64,000 nt of DNA from Pseudodesulfovibrio profundus (GTDB taxonomy: Bacteria > Desulfobacterota > Desulfovibrionia > Desulfovibrionales > Desulfovibrionaceae): positions 2,393,001-2,457,000 of the forward strand of contig NZ_LT907975.1 in NCBI RefSeq assembly GCF_900217235.1, in the 5' to 3' direction. This document shows positions 21,291 through 31,473 of this stretch, one piece after another. The notes under the pieces were generated by a model. That model ran no database searches, was not told where the DNA came from, and saw only the letters and a program-made list of their open reading frames with translations. Within the stretch, counting starts at the first letter, position 1; each line of letters starts with the position of its first letter. Both the position numbers and the translations under genes were made by a program.

Positions 21291-23108
21291 ATGTCTGAGC
21301 AAGAAAGAGATTATGATGAGTTTCGTGTAATTGAGGACCTCGCTGGCTGGAGGCGTACTCATCATAATAATGAGCTGACCGCGGCCAACATGGACGAAGA
21401 AGTCTGTCTCATGGGCTGGGTGCAGTTCCGCCGCGACCATGGCGGCCTCATCTTCCTGGACCTGCGCGACCGCGAAGGACTGACCCAGGTGGTCTTCAAT
21501 CCCGAGCACAATGCTGAAGTGCATGATCGCGCCCACGCCATCCGCCCCGAGTACGTCATCGCCATCAAGGGTGTTGTTCGTCCTCGTCCTGAAGGCATGG
21601 CCAATTCGAACATGGTCACCGGTGAAGTGGAGATCGAGGTCAACGAGTACAAGCTGCTCAATACCTCCGAAACCCCGCCGTTCCCAATCGAAGATCGTGT
21701 CGAAGTCGGTGAGAATCTCCGTCTTAAGTACCGTTTTCTGGACCTTCGTCGTCCGTCCCTGGCGCGCAATTTCATCATTCGCAACAAAGCCGCCCAGTCG
21801 GTGCGGCGCTATCTGGACAACCTCGGTTTCCTCGAAATCGAAACCCCTGTACTGACCAAGTCCACCCCTGAAGGCGCTCGTGACTTCCTGGTCCCCAGCC
21901 GTGTGAATCAGGGCGAGTTCTACGCATTGCCGCAGTCCCCGCAGCTCTTCAAGCAGATGCTGATGGTGTCCGGCATGGATCGCTACTTCCAGATCGTCAA
22001 ATGCTTCCGCGACGAAGACCTGCGCGCCGACCGTCAGCCCGAGTTCACCCAGATCGACATCGAGATGTCCTTCGTGGATGAAGCCTACGTGCAGGACATG
22101 GCCGAAAACATGGTCAAGACCCTGTTCACCGAGACCATCGGCGTTGATCTGCCTGCCGAATTCCCCCGCATGACGTACAATGACGCCATGCGCGACTACG
22201 GCGTGGACAAGCCTGACCTTCGCTTCGACCTCAAGCTGACCGAAGTGACCGACATCTTCAAGGATTCCGGTTTCAAGGTGTTTGCCTCTTCCGAACTGGT
22301 CAAGGTCATGCGCGTTCCCGGCGGTGCCACTCTTTCCCGCAAGGAGATCGACGACTACACAAAGTATGTCGAGATCTACGGCTCCAAGGGTCTTGCATGG
22401 ATCAAGATCAAGGAAGACGGCGGCTGGCAGTCTCCCATCGTCAAATTCTTCTCCGAAGAGGAAATCGCCCAGCTTGGCGAGCGCACCGGCGTTCAGCCCG
22501 GCGACATCCTCTTTTTCCAGGCCGGTGCTGCGGATATCGCCAACGCCGCTCTGGGCAACCTGCGTTGCGAGCTGGCCAGAGACCTCGGCCTCATCAAGGA
22601 CGATGTGTACACGCCTGTCTGGATCACCGACTTCCCGCTGCTTGAGTACGATGCCGACGAAAAGCGCTACGTGGCTCGTCACCATCCGTTTACTTCCTGC
22701 CAGCCCGATCAGATGGAAGTGCTCGCTGAAGAGCCGGGCAAAGCCATTGCCCGTGCATACGATCTGGTCATCAACGGCTACGAGGTTGGTGGCGGTTCCA
22801 TCCGCATCCACACTCAGGAGCAGCAGAAGATCATGTTCGCTGCCCTCGGCATTGACGAGGAAGAGGCCCGCGAAAAGTTCGGCTTCCTCATGGACGCCCT
22901 GCAGTTCGGCGCACCGCCCCACGGCGGCATCGCCTTTGGTCTGGATCGCCTGATCATGATCCTGACCGGCTCCAGGTCCATCCGCGACGTCATCGCCTTC
23001 CCCAAGACCCAGAAGGCTACCTGCCTGATGACCGAAGCACCGTCCGCCGTTCCGAGCAAGCAGCTTCGTGAACTCGGCGTTCGTCTGCGTGAGAAAAAAC
23101 AAGACTAA
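21291..23108 (+). CDS. aspS: Aspartyl-tRNA synthetase
   Basis: A 605-residue bacterial-type class II synthetase that charges tRNA-Asp. The N-terminal OB-fold anticodon domain (about 40-140, GWVQFRRDHGGLIFLDLRD) is followed by motif 1. The flipping-loop region is FLVPSR, motif 2 is FRDEDLRADRQPEFTQ (about 246), the GAD insertion domain lies at about 310-430, and motif 3 is GIAFGLDRLIMIL (about 550). A 24-residue charged N-terminal extension precedes the OB fold. ATG 21291 has GGAG upstream; a TTG seven codons earlier is less likely. Whether it also charges tRNA-Asn cannot be told from what I can read. Confidence 0.97.
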   Translation: MSEQERDYDEFRVIEDLAGWRRTHHNNELTAANMDEEVCLMGWVQFRRDHGGLIFLDLRDREGLTQVVFNPEHNAEVHDRAHAIRPEYVIAIKGVVRPRPEGMANSNMVTGEVEIEVNEYKLLNTSETPPFPIEDRVEVGENLRLKYRFLDLRRPSLARNFIIRNKAAQSVRRYLDNLGFLEIETPVLTKSTPEGARDFLVPSRVNQGEFYALPQSPQLFKQMLMVSGMDRYFQIVKCFRDEDLRADRQPEFTQIDIEMSFVDEAYVQDMAENMVKTLFTETIGVDLPAEFPRMTYNDAMRDYGVDKPDLRFDLKLTEVTDIFKDSGFKVFASSELVKVMRVPGGATLSRKEIDDYTKYVEIYGSKGLAWIKIKEDGGWQSPIVKFFSEEEIAQLGERTGVQPGDILFFQAGAADIANAALGNLRCELARDLGLIKDDVYTPVWITDFPLLEYDADEKRYVARHHPFTSCQPDQMEVLAEEPGKAIARAYDLVINGYEVGGGSIRIHTQEQQKIMFAALGIDEEEAREKFGFLMDALQFGAPPHGGIAFGLDRLIMILTGSRSIRDVIAFPKTQKATCLMTEAPSAVPSKQLRELGVRLREKKQD

Positions 23109-23116
23109 TTCCTGAG

Positions 23117-23153
23117 CCGGGGGAAGGAATCTTCCTTCCCCCGGATTCTTTTT
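23117..23153 (+). terminator. Intrinsic terminator after aspS
   Basis: A perfect 13-base stem CCGGGGGAAGGAA / TTCCTTCCCCCGG followed by TTCTTTTTAT, 9 bases after the stop. Confidence 0.9.
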
Positions 23154-23408
23154 ATCCCGGTCCCCGAGTGAGTGTGGACAGAGCAGGATGTAGAGTGACA
23201 TATGAAGCTACGCCCTCGCCGCAACGCGCAGGGACAGGTCGCTTCAATCATTTTTTCGTCATGGGAACTCGCTTTTTGAAATTCCGTACTTATTAATATA
23301 GTAGAGTTTCCAGTGACGCCGCGCCGACTGCTTGTACTTTCTTCCTGTTCTGCGGCGCACTTGATGGTACTGAGATAAAAACAGGAAAATGGAATAAGGA
23401 ATATAACG

Positions 23409-23906
23409 ATGTTATTGGATATAGTTACCTGGCCTGATGAGGTCCTGGCTGCGACGGCGAAACCTCTTGATGAGGTTACCCCCGAGCTGGACGAGCTCAT
23501 CGAAAACATGATCGAGACCATGTACGAGTCCGACGGCGTCGGCCTGGCGGCTCCGCAGATCGGTGAATCCATTCGCCTGATCGTGGTGGACCAGACCGGA
23601 CCGAAGCTGCGCGGTGACCTGCGTGTGATCATTAACCCCGAGATCGTGGAAAGCGAAGGCGAAGTGGACAGTGAGGAAGGATGCCTCAGCTGTCCCGAGC
23701 TGAACGTGACCGTCAAGCGCAAGGAGCGCGTAAAGGTTGAAGGGCTGGATCGCGAAGGCAAGCCGCTGACCATCGATGCCGATGGTTTTCTTGCCATTGT
23801 GTTGCAGCACGAGATCGATCATTTGAATGGATTGACGCTGGCTGATCGTGTGGGACGCCTCAAGAAGGCCATGTACCGCAAGAAAGCCATGAAGTGGAAA
23901 AAGTAA
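23409..23906 (+). CDS. def: Peptide deformylase
   Basis: A 165-residue metalloenzyme that removes the N-formyl group from new proteins. All three family motifs are present: GVGLAAPQIG (about 44-53), EGCLSCPE (about 91-98, Cys metal ligand) and QHEIDHLNG (about 136-144, two His ligands and catalytic Glu). Its ATG has AAGGAA upstream. fmt follows after 27 bases, the classic def-fmt pair in which the formyl group is added and later removed. The preceding gap has a TTGAAA/TATAGT promoter candidate near 23276-23302, with tight 15-base spacing. Confidence 0.97.
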   Translation: MLLDIVTWPDEVLAATAKPLDEVTPELDELIENMIETMYESDGVGLAAPQIGESIRLIVVDQTGPKLRGDLRVIINPEIVESEGEVDSEEGCLSCPELNVTVKRKERVKVEGLDREGKPLTIDADGFLAIVLQHEIDHLNGLTLADRVGRLKKAMYRKKAMKWKK

Positions 23907-23933
23907 CCCCCTAGCCGAGGCGGTTGAAGAGCC

Positions 23934-24944
23934 ATGGAAGATATCGATGTAAGCCAGTTGAAAGATGGTGAGCCGATCCCGAAAGAACCTGTTGAGATTC
24001 GTGGATTGCGCACTGTCTTCATGGGCACCCCTGATTTTGCTGCGGAAATACTCCGTATTCTGGTGGAGTTTGATGGAGCGGACGTTGTTGCCGCCTACAC
24101 ACAGCCTGACCGTCCGTGTGGACGGGGAAGGAAGTGTCGCCCGACCCCTGTAAAGCAGGTGGCTCTGGAGAACGGCATAGAAGTTCGTCAGCCGCTGAAT
24201 TTCAAGGACCAGAAAGACATCGATGAGCTGGCTGCATTGGAGCCGGAAGTGCTTGTCGTGGCAGCCTACGGGCTGATCCTGCCCCAGGCGGTGCTCGATA
24301 TCCCGACAATCCATCCGCTCAATGTCCATGCTTCGCTGCTGCCCCAGTGGCGGGGTGCCGCCCCCATTCAGCGCGCCATTCAGAACGGCGATGTGGTCAC
24401 CGGTATTTCCATCATGAAAATGGAAGCCGGGCTGGATACCGGACCGGTCATGGTTCAGCGCGCCCTGCGAATCGGACACGACGATCACGCCGGGACCATT
24501 CACGATGAACTCGCCAAGCTGGGCGGTATTTGCATCTGCGAAGGCATGGCCCGTCTGCAGACCGGATCCTACACCTTGACTCCGCAGAATGACGAGATCG
24601 CCACCTACGCCAGGAAACTGGAAAAGAAAGAAGGCGAGATCGACTGGAATCGTCCTGCCCAGGATATCCATAATCAGATCCGCGCCATGTACCCTTGGCC
24701 CGGCGCATTTTTCGACTGGACCAATCCGGAAGACAAGTCCATCCGGCTGCATGTTTCCCCAGGCCGAATCAGCGAGGACGAGACCTCGGGGATAGAGCCG
24801 GGAACCATCCTCGGCGAGATGGACGGCATGCTTGGGATTACCACCGGTGACAAGGTGTATCTGACGCCGGAAGTCAAACCGCAGGGTAAAAAGGCCATGG
24901 ACGCCACAGCATTCAGTTGTGGCTATATGAAGGGATGCAAATAG
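23934..24944 (+). CDS. fmt: Methionyl-tRNA formyltransferase
   Basis: A 336-residue enzyme that formylates initiator Met-tRNA using 10-formyl-THF. It shows the N-terminal VFMGTPDFAAE motif, the catalytic region HPLNVHASLLPQWRGAAPIQ with its Asn-His and SLLP loop (about 122-141) and a C-terminal OB-like domain. The ATG at 23934 adds ~25 residues before the usual start. A TTG at 24006 would give the standard length but has no better ribosome-binding site, so the true start is open. It lies between def and a DUF116 gene on the same strand. Confidence 0.95.
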   Translation: MEDIDVSQLKDGEPIPKEPVEIRGLRTVFMGTPDFAAEILRILVEFDGADVVAAYTQPDRPCGRGRKCRPTPVKQVALENGIEVRQPLNFKDQKDIDELAALEPEVLVVAAYGLILPQAVLDIPTIHPLNVHASLLPQWRGAAPIQRAIQNGDVVTGISIMKMEAGLDTGPVMVQRALRIGHDDHAGTIHDELAKLGGICICEGMARLQTGSYTLTPQNDEIATYARKLEKKEGEIDWNRPAQDIHNQIRAMYPWPGAFFDWTNPEDKSIRLHVSPGRISEDETSGIEPGTILGEMDGMLGITTGDKVYLTPEVKPQGKKAMDATAFSCGYMKGCK

Positions 24945-24985
24945 TGTAGGATGGTTACACGACCAACCTGCAATCAAGAGAGAAC

Positions 24986-25822
24986 ATGAAACAGGTGCAT
25001 TCCATACGCCGGGCCAGAAAACGATTATTCATAGGTCTTATCACCGGAACCTGTTTCACGGTGTGCCTGCTGCTGTTCACCCTGTGGCTGATCCCGTACG
25101 TCGGGCTGGAGAACATCCATCCTTCAGCCTCCTGGATTCTCGGACTCATCGTACTGGCGCTGGTCGGTTCCGTTTCTGTCGCTTACTGGAGCCTGTTCTT
25201 CAGTATCGTCACCAAGCAGAGCCTGCCCGGAGCCCGTCGTTCCCGTGGCCTGACCATCAAGTTTTTCATGCCGTTGATGGTGTTGCTGGGCAAGGCGCTT
25301 GGCATCAAGAAGGAGTCGGTCATGCTCTCCTTCATCAGCGTGAACAATGAAATGGTCCAGATGGAAGCGGGGCGGTACAAGCCGGAGGAAATCCTTCTGC
25401 TCATGCCGCATTGCCTGCAAAATTCCAAGTGCGACCATCGGTTGACCTACGACATCAACAACTGCTCCCGGTGCGGCAAGTGCCCCATCGCCAGCCTGTT
25501 GGAACTCCACGACAAGTACGGCGTCAATCTCGCCGTGGCTACGGGCGGGACCATTGCCCGACGCATTGTCGTCCAGATGCGGCCGCGCATGATCATAGCC
25601 GTGGCCTGCTACCGCGATCTCGCCACCGGGATTCAGGATACCTATCCGCTGCCGGTCTATGGCGTGTTGAACGAGCGCCCCCACGGTCCTTGTCTCGACA
25701 CCACGGTCGCGCCGTTCCTTCTGGAAGAGGCCTTGCAACGGTTTCTCAAGGAAGAGTATCTGGCCGGCAAGCATCCCGGCATCGGCAAGATGATATCCAC
25801 TGCGCAGGGGACACAGCTTTAA
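24986..25822 (+). CDS. DUF116 family membrane protein with cysteine cluster
   Basis: A 278-residue protein resembling DUF116. Two or three N-terminal membrane segments (about 13-38, 47-72 and a possible re-entrant stretch near 92) precede a cytoplasmic domain. That domain has eight-residue-spaced cysteines in MPHCLQNSKCDHR and NCSRCGKCPI (about 147-178), likely a metal or iron-sulfur site. The biochemical role of DUF116 is unknown to me. It follows fmt by 41 bases in the same direction, so it may share the transcript, which ends at the bidirectional terminator at 25878. Confidence 0.8.
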   Translation: MKQVHSIRRARKRLFIGLITGTCFTVCLLLFTLWLIPYVGLENIHPSASWILGLIVLALVGSVSVAYWSLFFSIVTKQSLPGARRSRGLTIKFFMPLMVLLGKALGIKKESVMLSFISVNNEMVQMEAGRYKPEEILLLMPHCLQNSKCDHRLTYDINNCSRCGKCPIASLLELHDKYGVNLAVATGGTIARRIVVQMRPRMIIAVACYRDLATGIQDTYPLPVYGVLNERPHGPCLDTTVAPFLLEEALQRFLKEEYLAGKHPGIGKMISTAQGTQL

Positions 25823-25877
25823 GCCGACTGTTCATCTTTTTCGTCGTCAGTTCAGGACGTCGTACTACTTTGTGTTG

Positions 25878-25913
25878 AAAGGCTACCGTCAGTATTTGGC
25901 GGTAGCCTTTTTT
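25878..25913. terminator. Bidirectional terminator between DUF116 and RND genes
   Basis: The stem AAAGGCTACCG / CGGTAGCCTTT is followed by T6 on the plus strand and has A-rich sequence on its other side. It serves the two convergent genes. Confidence 0.88.
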
Positions 25914-25936
25914 ATGAGTCGTAGGAAAGCGGCTTT

Positions 25937-28900
25937 CTACCCTTCGTTCTTTCCATACAAGGCATAGTAGCCGCTCGGTATCACGATCAGGGTGAACAGG
26001 GTCGAAGCCAGCAGCCCGAAGATCAGCGCCCACGCCAGGCCCGAAAAAATCGGGTCGAGCGTGATGGGCCATGCCCCCAGTGCGGTGGTCAGTGCCGTGA
26101 GCACAATGGGGCGCAGGCGGACGGCTCCCGAATGGATAATCGCATCCTTGAGCGATGTGCCTCGCCGCACCTCGGCCTGGATGAAATCGATAAGCACCAG
26201 CGAGTTGCGGATGACGATACCGCCCAGTGCGATCATGCCGATCATGGATGTGGCGGTGAAGAAGACCGGATTGCCGAATCCGCCCACCGTATCTCCGGCC
26301 ACCACATTGAGCAGCCAGAATCCGGGCATGATGCCAAGCAGCGTCAGCGGGATGGCCGACATGATCAATAGTGGCATCACAAAGGAACTGGTCTGACCCA
26401 CGAGCAGGATGAATATGCCGAGCAGGGCGGCAGCATAGGCAAGCCCGAGATCGCGAAAGACATCCAGCGTGATTTTCCACTCCCCTTCGCCGGCCCATTC
26501 GTCGATGGTTCCCGGCGGCATGGGGTCTTCTTTCAACGTTGCCTTGAGGTCGATGACCGCCTCACCTGGAGGCACCCCTGCGGTTTCGGCATAGACATAG
26601 GCCACCCGTTGTAAGTTCTTGTGGTATATGGGCTGCTCGGCCTCCACCTCACGGAAGTGTCCCAGTTCGGCCAGCGGAACCATGGCTCCGTCCGGCGACT
26701 TCATGCGAAGCTCTCCCAGACGGTGGGAGCCGGTGCGCAGATTCACAGGCAGGATGACCCGTACCGGCAATTGCTGACGCTCATCCGGCAGATGGACTGT
26801 TGCGGGCGTTGCGCCGGAAAGGGCCATGCGCAGAGTCTCCACCACGTCACCGGCGGATATGCCGTGGAGCGCGGCTTTTTCCTTGTCGATGACAAAGTCG
26901 ATCATGTTCCGCTCTTCTTCAGCCGAAATATCGACATCCACGATACCGTGTTGCTCTGTCATGAGTCCGGCGATATGCCTGGTCCCGTCGATGAGCATGC
27001 CGTATGGCAGCCCCGGTTTTCCGTATACCTCTGTGGTGAGGGTGGCGATGACCGGAGGGCCGGGGGGCGATTCCACCAGCTTGACCACGGCTCCGTGCTG
27101 CTCGGCTATGGAGGTGAGTTCATTTCTGATCCGCAAGCCGATGGCGTGGGACTGCATGGCGCGGTCGTCCTTGTCGGCCAGATTGATTCGGATATCAGCG
27201 AGGTGGGGGTCTTCGCGCCAATAGTAGTGACGGACCATGCCGTTGAAATCCATGGGTGAAGGGGAGCCCGTATGCGTCACGAAGTTGGTCACTTCAGGGA
27301 CGGTGCGCAGGAACGCTTCGAAATCGCGAATTGTTCTGTCGGTGCGCTCAAGGGTGGTTCCTTCGGGCATATCCACCAACAGTTGCAGCTCGTTCTTGTT
27401 GTCGAATGGCAGCATTTTGAGGGGCACCATACGCATCACCACGAGCACGCCGCACAATCCGAGACCGAGGAGGATTGTCCCGAGCAAAAGCCGACGATTG
27501 CGCGGCGTGCCGAGGAAGGGTGATATGGCTTTGGTATAAAGCGATAACAGACGCGGATTGATGTGCTTGTCTTCGTCGTCAGCGTCCGTTTTTTCATCTT
27601 TTTTGAAACGATTTCTGAGCAGCATGTAGGCCATCCACGGGACCACGGTCAGCGCGGCCACCGTGGAGAAGGTCACAGTTAGCGGGACGTTGGCGGCCAT
27701 GGGGGCCATGTATGGTCCCATCATGCCGGTGATGAAAAAGAGTGGGGTGAACGAGACAATGATCGCCAGCGTGGACATGATGACCGGCGGCAGTACTTCC
27801 TTCACCGCTTCGAGGGTTGCATCAAGGGCGTTGCGCGCTCCGGCCCGGATATGTCGCTGGATGTTATCCACATTGGTAATGGGATCATCCACCACCAGCC
27901 CGAGGGAAAGGATGAGCGCGAACAGGGTGACGCGATTGATGGTGTAGCCGAGCAGGTGGTTGACGAACAGGGCCAGGGAAAAACTCATGGGGACGGCAAG
28001 GGCGACAACCACGGCCTCACGCCAGCCAAGGGCGAATGCCAGGAGCGCCACCACGGTCAGGATCGCGAAAAACAGGGAGGAGAGCAGTTCATTGACCTTG
28101 GACTGGGCTGTTTCGCCATAGTTGCGGGTCACGGTGACGGCGATGTCGTCAGGGAGCACTTCCCGTTGCAATTCTTCCACTCGTTGGGTGATATTGTCGG
28201 CCACATCCACGGCATTGACGCCGGGCTTTTTCGCCAGCGCCAATGTGACGGCTGGGCGTGAAGGCTCGTCCGAATTGTGATCGATTTTAGTGAGGTATAT
28301 GTCGGAAAATCCGATCCTTGAATAGGATGTCGGCTCCTGGGGGCCGTCGATGATGTGCGCCACATCGCGCAGATAGACAGGACGCCCGTCAAAAACACCC
28401 ACCACCAGCGATGCTGCGTCTTCGGCGGAAAGCAGAAAGGATTGGCTGACCACATCCGTTTCCCTGTCGCCAAAAACGAAACTGCCAGCACTGAGCGAGC
28501 GGTCCGCCCCCTTGAGGGCGCGCTGGACTTCCAGCGGAGAAATATTGAATCCGGCCAGTCGATCAGGATGGATCTCGACACGAACCTCTCGGCTGCGGCC
28601 ATTGTGCAGGGATACTCTTGAGACATCCTCCACCTCGGCCAGTCGGTGAAACAGTTCTTCGGCTATGCGTCGCAACTCGAAATCCGAATACCGGTCCTCG
28701 GAGCCGTGTTCGGCATGGACCGCCAATGTCACGATGGGAACGTCATCGATCTCGACCGGCTTGACCACCCAGCCGGAGACCACGCCCGGAACCATGTCCT
28801 GATTTTTGAGGATGGTGTTGTGGAGTTTGATCAGCGAGTCTTCCCGGTCCTCGCCCACGAAGAAACGGACGGTAACAGCGGTCATGCCTTTTCGGGAAAT

Positions 28901-29179
28901 GGAGTAGACGTATTCCACCCCGTCGATCTGCCAGAGCAGCCGCTCCAGCGGGGCAGTGACCAGTTTTTCCACTTCGGCAGCGGATGCGCCCGGCACCTGA
29001 ACCATGACATCGGCCATGGGCACGACGATCTGGGGCTCTTCTTCGCGTGGGGTGATCATGATGGCGGCCGCGCCCATGCACAGGGCGGCCAAAGCCAGGA
29101 TGATGGACATCCGGGATGTCAGGAAATAGCGTACAATAGAGGGGATGAAGCCGTGGACGCGGGAGGGCGTTTCGCTCAT
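25937..29179 (-). CDS. RND-family efflux pump, inner-membrane permease
   Basis: A 1080-residue RND permease that exports a substrate with proton exchange. It has the standard plan of two halves: TM1 near residue 20, a large periplasmic loop (about 45-330), TM2-6, TM7, a second periplasmic loop and TM8-12. The proton-relay region LGLVVDDPITNVDNI (about 400) has the conserved Asp pair of TM4. The ATG at 29177-29179 overlaps the stop of the adaptor gene (ATGA), so the pair is coupled. The frame is open for a further 38 codons upstream, inside the adaptor gene. No outer-membrane channel gene is adjacent. It resembles the AcrB/HAE-related group; substrate not predictable. Confidence 0.92.
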   Translation of the reverse strand: MSETPSRVHGFIPSIVRYFLTSRMSIILALAALCMGAAAIMITPREEEPQIVVPMADVMVQVPGASAAEVEKLVTAPLERLLWQIDGVEYVYSISRKGMTAVTVRFFVGEDREDSLIKLHNTILKNQDMVPGVVSGWVVKPVEIDDVPIVTLAVHAEHGSEDRYSDFELRRIAEELFHRLAEVEDVSRVSLHNGRSREVRVEIHPDRLAGFNISPLEVQRALKGADRSLSAGSFVFGDRETDVVSQSFLLSAEDAASLVVGVFDGRPVYLRDVAHIIDGPQEPTSYSRIGFSDIYLTKIDHNSDEPSRPAVTLALAKKPGVNAVDVADNITQRVEELQREVLPDDIAVTVTRNYGETAQSKVNELLSSLFFAILTVVALLAFALGWREAVVVALAVPMSFSLALFVNHLLGYTINRVTLFALILSLGLVVDDPITNVDNIQRHIRAGARNALDATLEAVKEVLPPVIMSTLAIIVSFTPLFFITGMMGPYMAPMAANVPLTVTFSTVAALTVVPWMAYMLLRNRFKKDEKTDADDEDKHINPRLLSLYTKAISPFLGTPRNRRLLLGTILLGLGLCGVLVVMRMVPLKMLPFDNKNELQLLVDMPEGTTLERTDRTIRDFEAFLRTVPEVTNFVTHTGSPSPMDFNGMVRHYYWREDPHLADIRINLADKDDRAMQSHAIGLRIRNELTSIAEQHGAVVKLVESPPGPPVIATLTTEVYGKPGLPYGMLIDGTRHIAGLMTEQHGIVDVDISAEEERNMIDFVIDKEKAALHGISAGDVVETLRMALSGATPATVHLPDERQQLPVRVILPVNLRTGSHRLGELRMKSPDGAMVPLAELGHFREVEAEQPIYHKNLQRVAYVYAETAGVPPGEAVIDLKATLKEDPMPPGTIDEWAGEGEWKITLDVFRDLGLAYAAALLGIFILLVGQTSSFVMPLLIMSAIPLTLLGIMPGFWLLNVVAGDTVGGFGNPVFFTATSMIGMIALGGIVIRNSLVLIDFIQAEVRRGTSLKDAIIHSGAVRLRPIVLTALTTALGAWPITLDPIFSGLAWALIFGLLASTLFTLIVIPSGYYALYGKNEG

Positions 29180-30309
29180 TGCGCGGCCTCCTCCGAATGC
29201 CCGATGCCGATGGTCTCGTCCCCTTCGAGACCGGCCAGAATTTCGGTTTTCTCCCCGTAGATATCCCCGGCGCGAACATAGGTTGAATGCCATCCTCTGT
29301 GGGATTTAACCATGACGGTATCCAGTTGGCCCACCCGCCGGATGGCTTCGGTGGGAACCAGAACGGTTTCGTGCTCGCCAAGGGGAATGCGGAGTCGACC
29401 GAACATGCCGGGATATAGGCCCGGAATCTCGGGCAGTCGGGCCTTGACCAGAAATGAGCGAGTCACCGGATCGGCCAGCGGTTCGATCTCGTCAACCACG
29501 GCCTGAATGGAGGGTGATTCGCCCAGTGCGGCTATGATGACGTCGAACGTATCGCCGTGTCGGACTTTGCCGATCAGCGATTCGCGGACCATGGCTTCCA
29601 GACGAAGACTGGCGCCCGTTTGCAGGGTGAGCAACTCCTTGCCGGGAAAAGCGAGATCGCCGGGTTCGACCATGCGTCGGGCCACTTCGCCACTCTCCTG
29701 TGCGATGATGGTTGTATACCCCAGGCCGATTTCTGCTTCCTGCACGACCTTTTCCGCTTCGCCCACCCGTGCTTTGGCTGCGGCCACTCCTTCCTGTGCC
29801 TGACTCAGTCGGGCCTTGGCTTGCAGGTAGGCGGATTCGGCCTTTTCCACTTCTTCGGCAGTGACGACCTTCTGCTCGTGCAGTTGGCTCATGCGACGGT
29901 AGGTTGATTTCGATTTGTCGAATTCCGCCTTGGCAGCGTCGAGGAAGTCCCGGGCCTGCGCCTGCATGCTGGTGGCGGTTTGTTGTGCCTGACGCGCTCG
30001 CTCCAGACGGGTCTGGGAGGCACGGCTGTCCAGAACGATCAGTTCGTCGCCGGGGCTGACCTTGTCGCCCGGTCGAACCAGTACCTTGGATACGCGCCCC
30101 GTGACCTGTGCCTCGACACGGGTGTCGGTGCGGGCCTGCACCGTCCCTACCGCCTCGTGAAAGCGGGCGATCATGGTACGTTCGGCCTGTACGGTCTGTT
30201 CGGGATTGTATTGATTGCCGCTTCGACTCGGCGCAGTCGTTTCCGAACTGCAGCCAAGAAAAAGAAGCATTGTGACTATGATGAATATGTGAGCAGTCTT
30301 GGGTTTCAT
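29176..30309 (-). CDS. RND efflux periplasmic adaptor (membrane-fusion lipoprotein)
   Basis: A 377-residue membrane-fusion protein. A lipoprotein signal ends at LFLGCSS (about residue 19). A beta-barrel/lipoyl half follows (VEAQVTGRVSKVLVRPGDKV), then a long alpha-hairpin at about 95-190 rich in Ala/Glu/Gln (RARQAQQTATSMQ, KAKVGEAEKVVQ-type) and the returning lipoyl and barrel segments. It links the RND permease to an outer-membrane channel. It is the first gene of the two-gene leftward operon and is coupled to the permease by a 4-base overlap. Confidence 0.92.
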   Translation of the reverse strand: MKPKTAHIFIIVTMLLFLGCSSETTAPSRSGNQYNPEQTVQAERTMIARFHEAVGTVQARTDTRVEAQVTGRVSKVLVRPGDKVSPGDELIVLDSRASQTRLERARQAQQTATSMQAQARDFLDAAKAEFDKSKSTYRRMSQLHEQKVVTAEEVEKAESAYLQAKARLSQAQEGVAAAKARVGEAEKVVQEAEIGLGYTTIIAQESGEVARRMVEPGDLAFPGKELLTLQTGASLRLEAMVRESLIGKVRHGDTFDVIIAALGESPSIQAVVDEIEPLADPVTRSFLVKARLPEIPGLYPGMFGRLRIPLGEHETVLVPTEAIRRVGQLDTVMVKSHRGWHSTYVRAGDIYGEKTEILAGLEGDETIGIGHSEEAAQ

Positions 30310-31266
30310 AGAGGTTTGTATAACATGAAACCACTGGGGAATGACAAGTGGAAAAACCGGGACCGGATTCGGTTACTCACTCACATCATGCATCATTTTT
30401 GGAAATGGAAGTGGAAATGTTTTGAGGAAATCTGCGGTCAAATACCGTCATCTGACGGAGGTGGGGGCAACATAGAAGTTGTTGTTAAGCGGGGTTCGGT
30501 ATCAAGAAATGGTTGGATAAAGGGCAAAGTAAAAGTGCGCTGGCCGATTTTCCCGGCTGTCCCTGGCTCTTTGTTCGCCTCTGGGCTCCATGCGCACTCT
30601 ATGCTGTAAAGCATCGCGACTCGTCTCGCTGATTTATGGCTTTAGAAGGTTTTATTGTGGTGTACCCTCCGTTGCAGTAATGCCGTGTATGTCATGGGGC
30701 CTATCCCTTATATACATACAGTAATCATTCTATTTCACTTGTCCATGATCTCTCATGGTGCCTTTGCCGCTTTCCACTTTAAATATTCTACTAAGGTAAT
30801 TGGGTGTGCACTCGACCGGAAGAACCGGTTTTGAACTGACGCCAGCATTTCAAAATATACACTGTATGGTGGGTCGGTTCGTGCTAATGTAGTGCACGTT
30901 GCTTTTTCTTGAGCGGGCGACTCGATTCGCCACATGTACCGAAGAAGAAATCAGCGTCTATTTCCTCCCACCCTCCGTTGCGGTTAACGTCTTCCCCCTC
31001 AACTCTGGAGGGGATTTAGCCTTTGATTCATTTATACGCTTCACAGAAAAACGACGCAAGAGGGTAGGCTGCAAAAAAGTGACTGATGGCTGCAACCATC
31101 AGGCAGATTTGAAGATAAAAATGAACTTTTCCTGTGAGGGGGAGCAGATCACCGCTCGGAGACACTGGTCTTGTAATATGACCAATTATCCCAATATATT
31201 CCTGACGTAATTGGAAGGCAAGGAAAAACGAATTTTGCACATTTTTTGAGCCGTGCCGAACTTTCG

Positions 31267-31279
31267 TGACCAGTGGTCA
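31267..31279. promoter_or_regulatory. Operator-like palindrome TGACCA-G-TGGTCA
   Basis: Perfect 6-base arms around a single base in otherwise unassigned sequence. The form suits a dimeric repressor site, but no regulator gene is adjacent. It could also be a remnant of the IS3 terminal sequence, which shares CAGTGGTC. Confidence 0.3.
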
Positions 31280-31440
31280 GGATACCTGTTTGGTTCCATT
31301 GGGCTTCGACGAAGCAGGGGGATGTGCAAGAAAATGTACAGCGAAAAGAAAATGGGAAAGGAAGGCCTGATACGTTTTTGGGAACGCTTTGCCTGCCAAG
31401 GGTAAATAGGCTCAGGTCACCTTGTGAACAACGCCAAACA

Positions 31441-31473
31441 GCCGAAGCACATCCCGTGAAGGACGGCTTCGGC
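31441..31473 (-). terminator. Possible terminator after the 31502-31789 gene
   Basis: GCCGAAGC (31441-31448) pairs with GCTTCGGC (31466-31473). On the minus strand it is followed by TGTTTGG, a weak T-run. It lies about 30 bases past the stop of the leftward gene. Confidence 0.45.

Noticed and set aside
21204-23201. 665-codon minus-strand frame opposite aspS
   Set aside because: Mirror of aspS, which has all class II motifs; the antisense product is not protein-like and starts inside the terminator region.
30899-31240. Short frames on both strands in the gap after the RND genes
   Set aside because: No ribosome-binding sites, no domain and unlike neighbouring codon usage.
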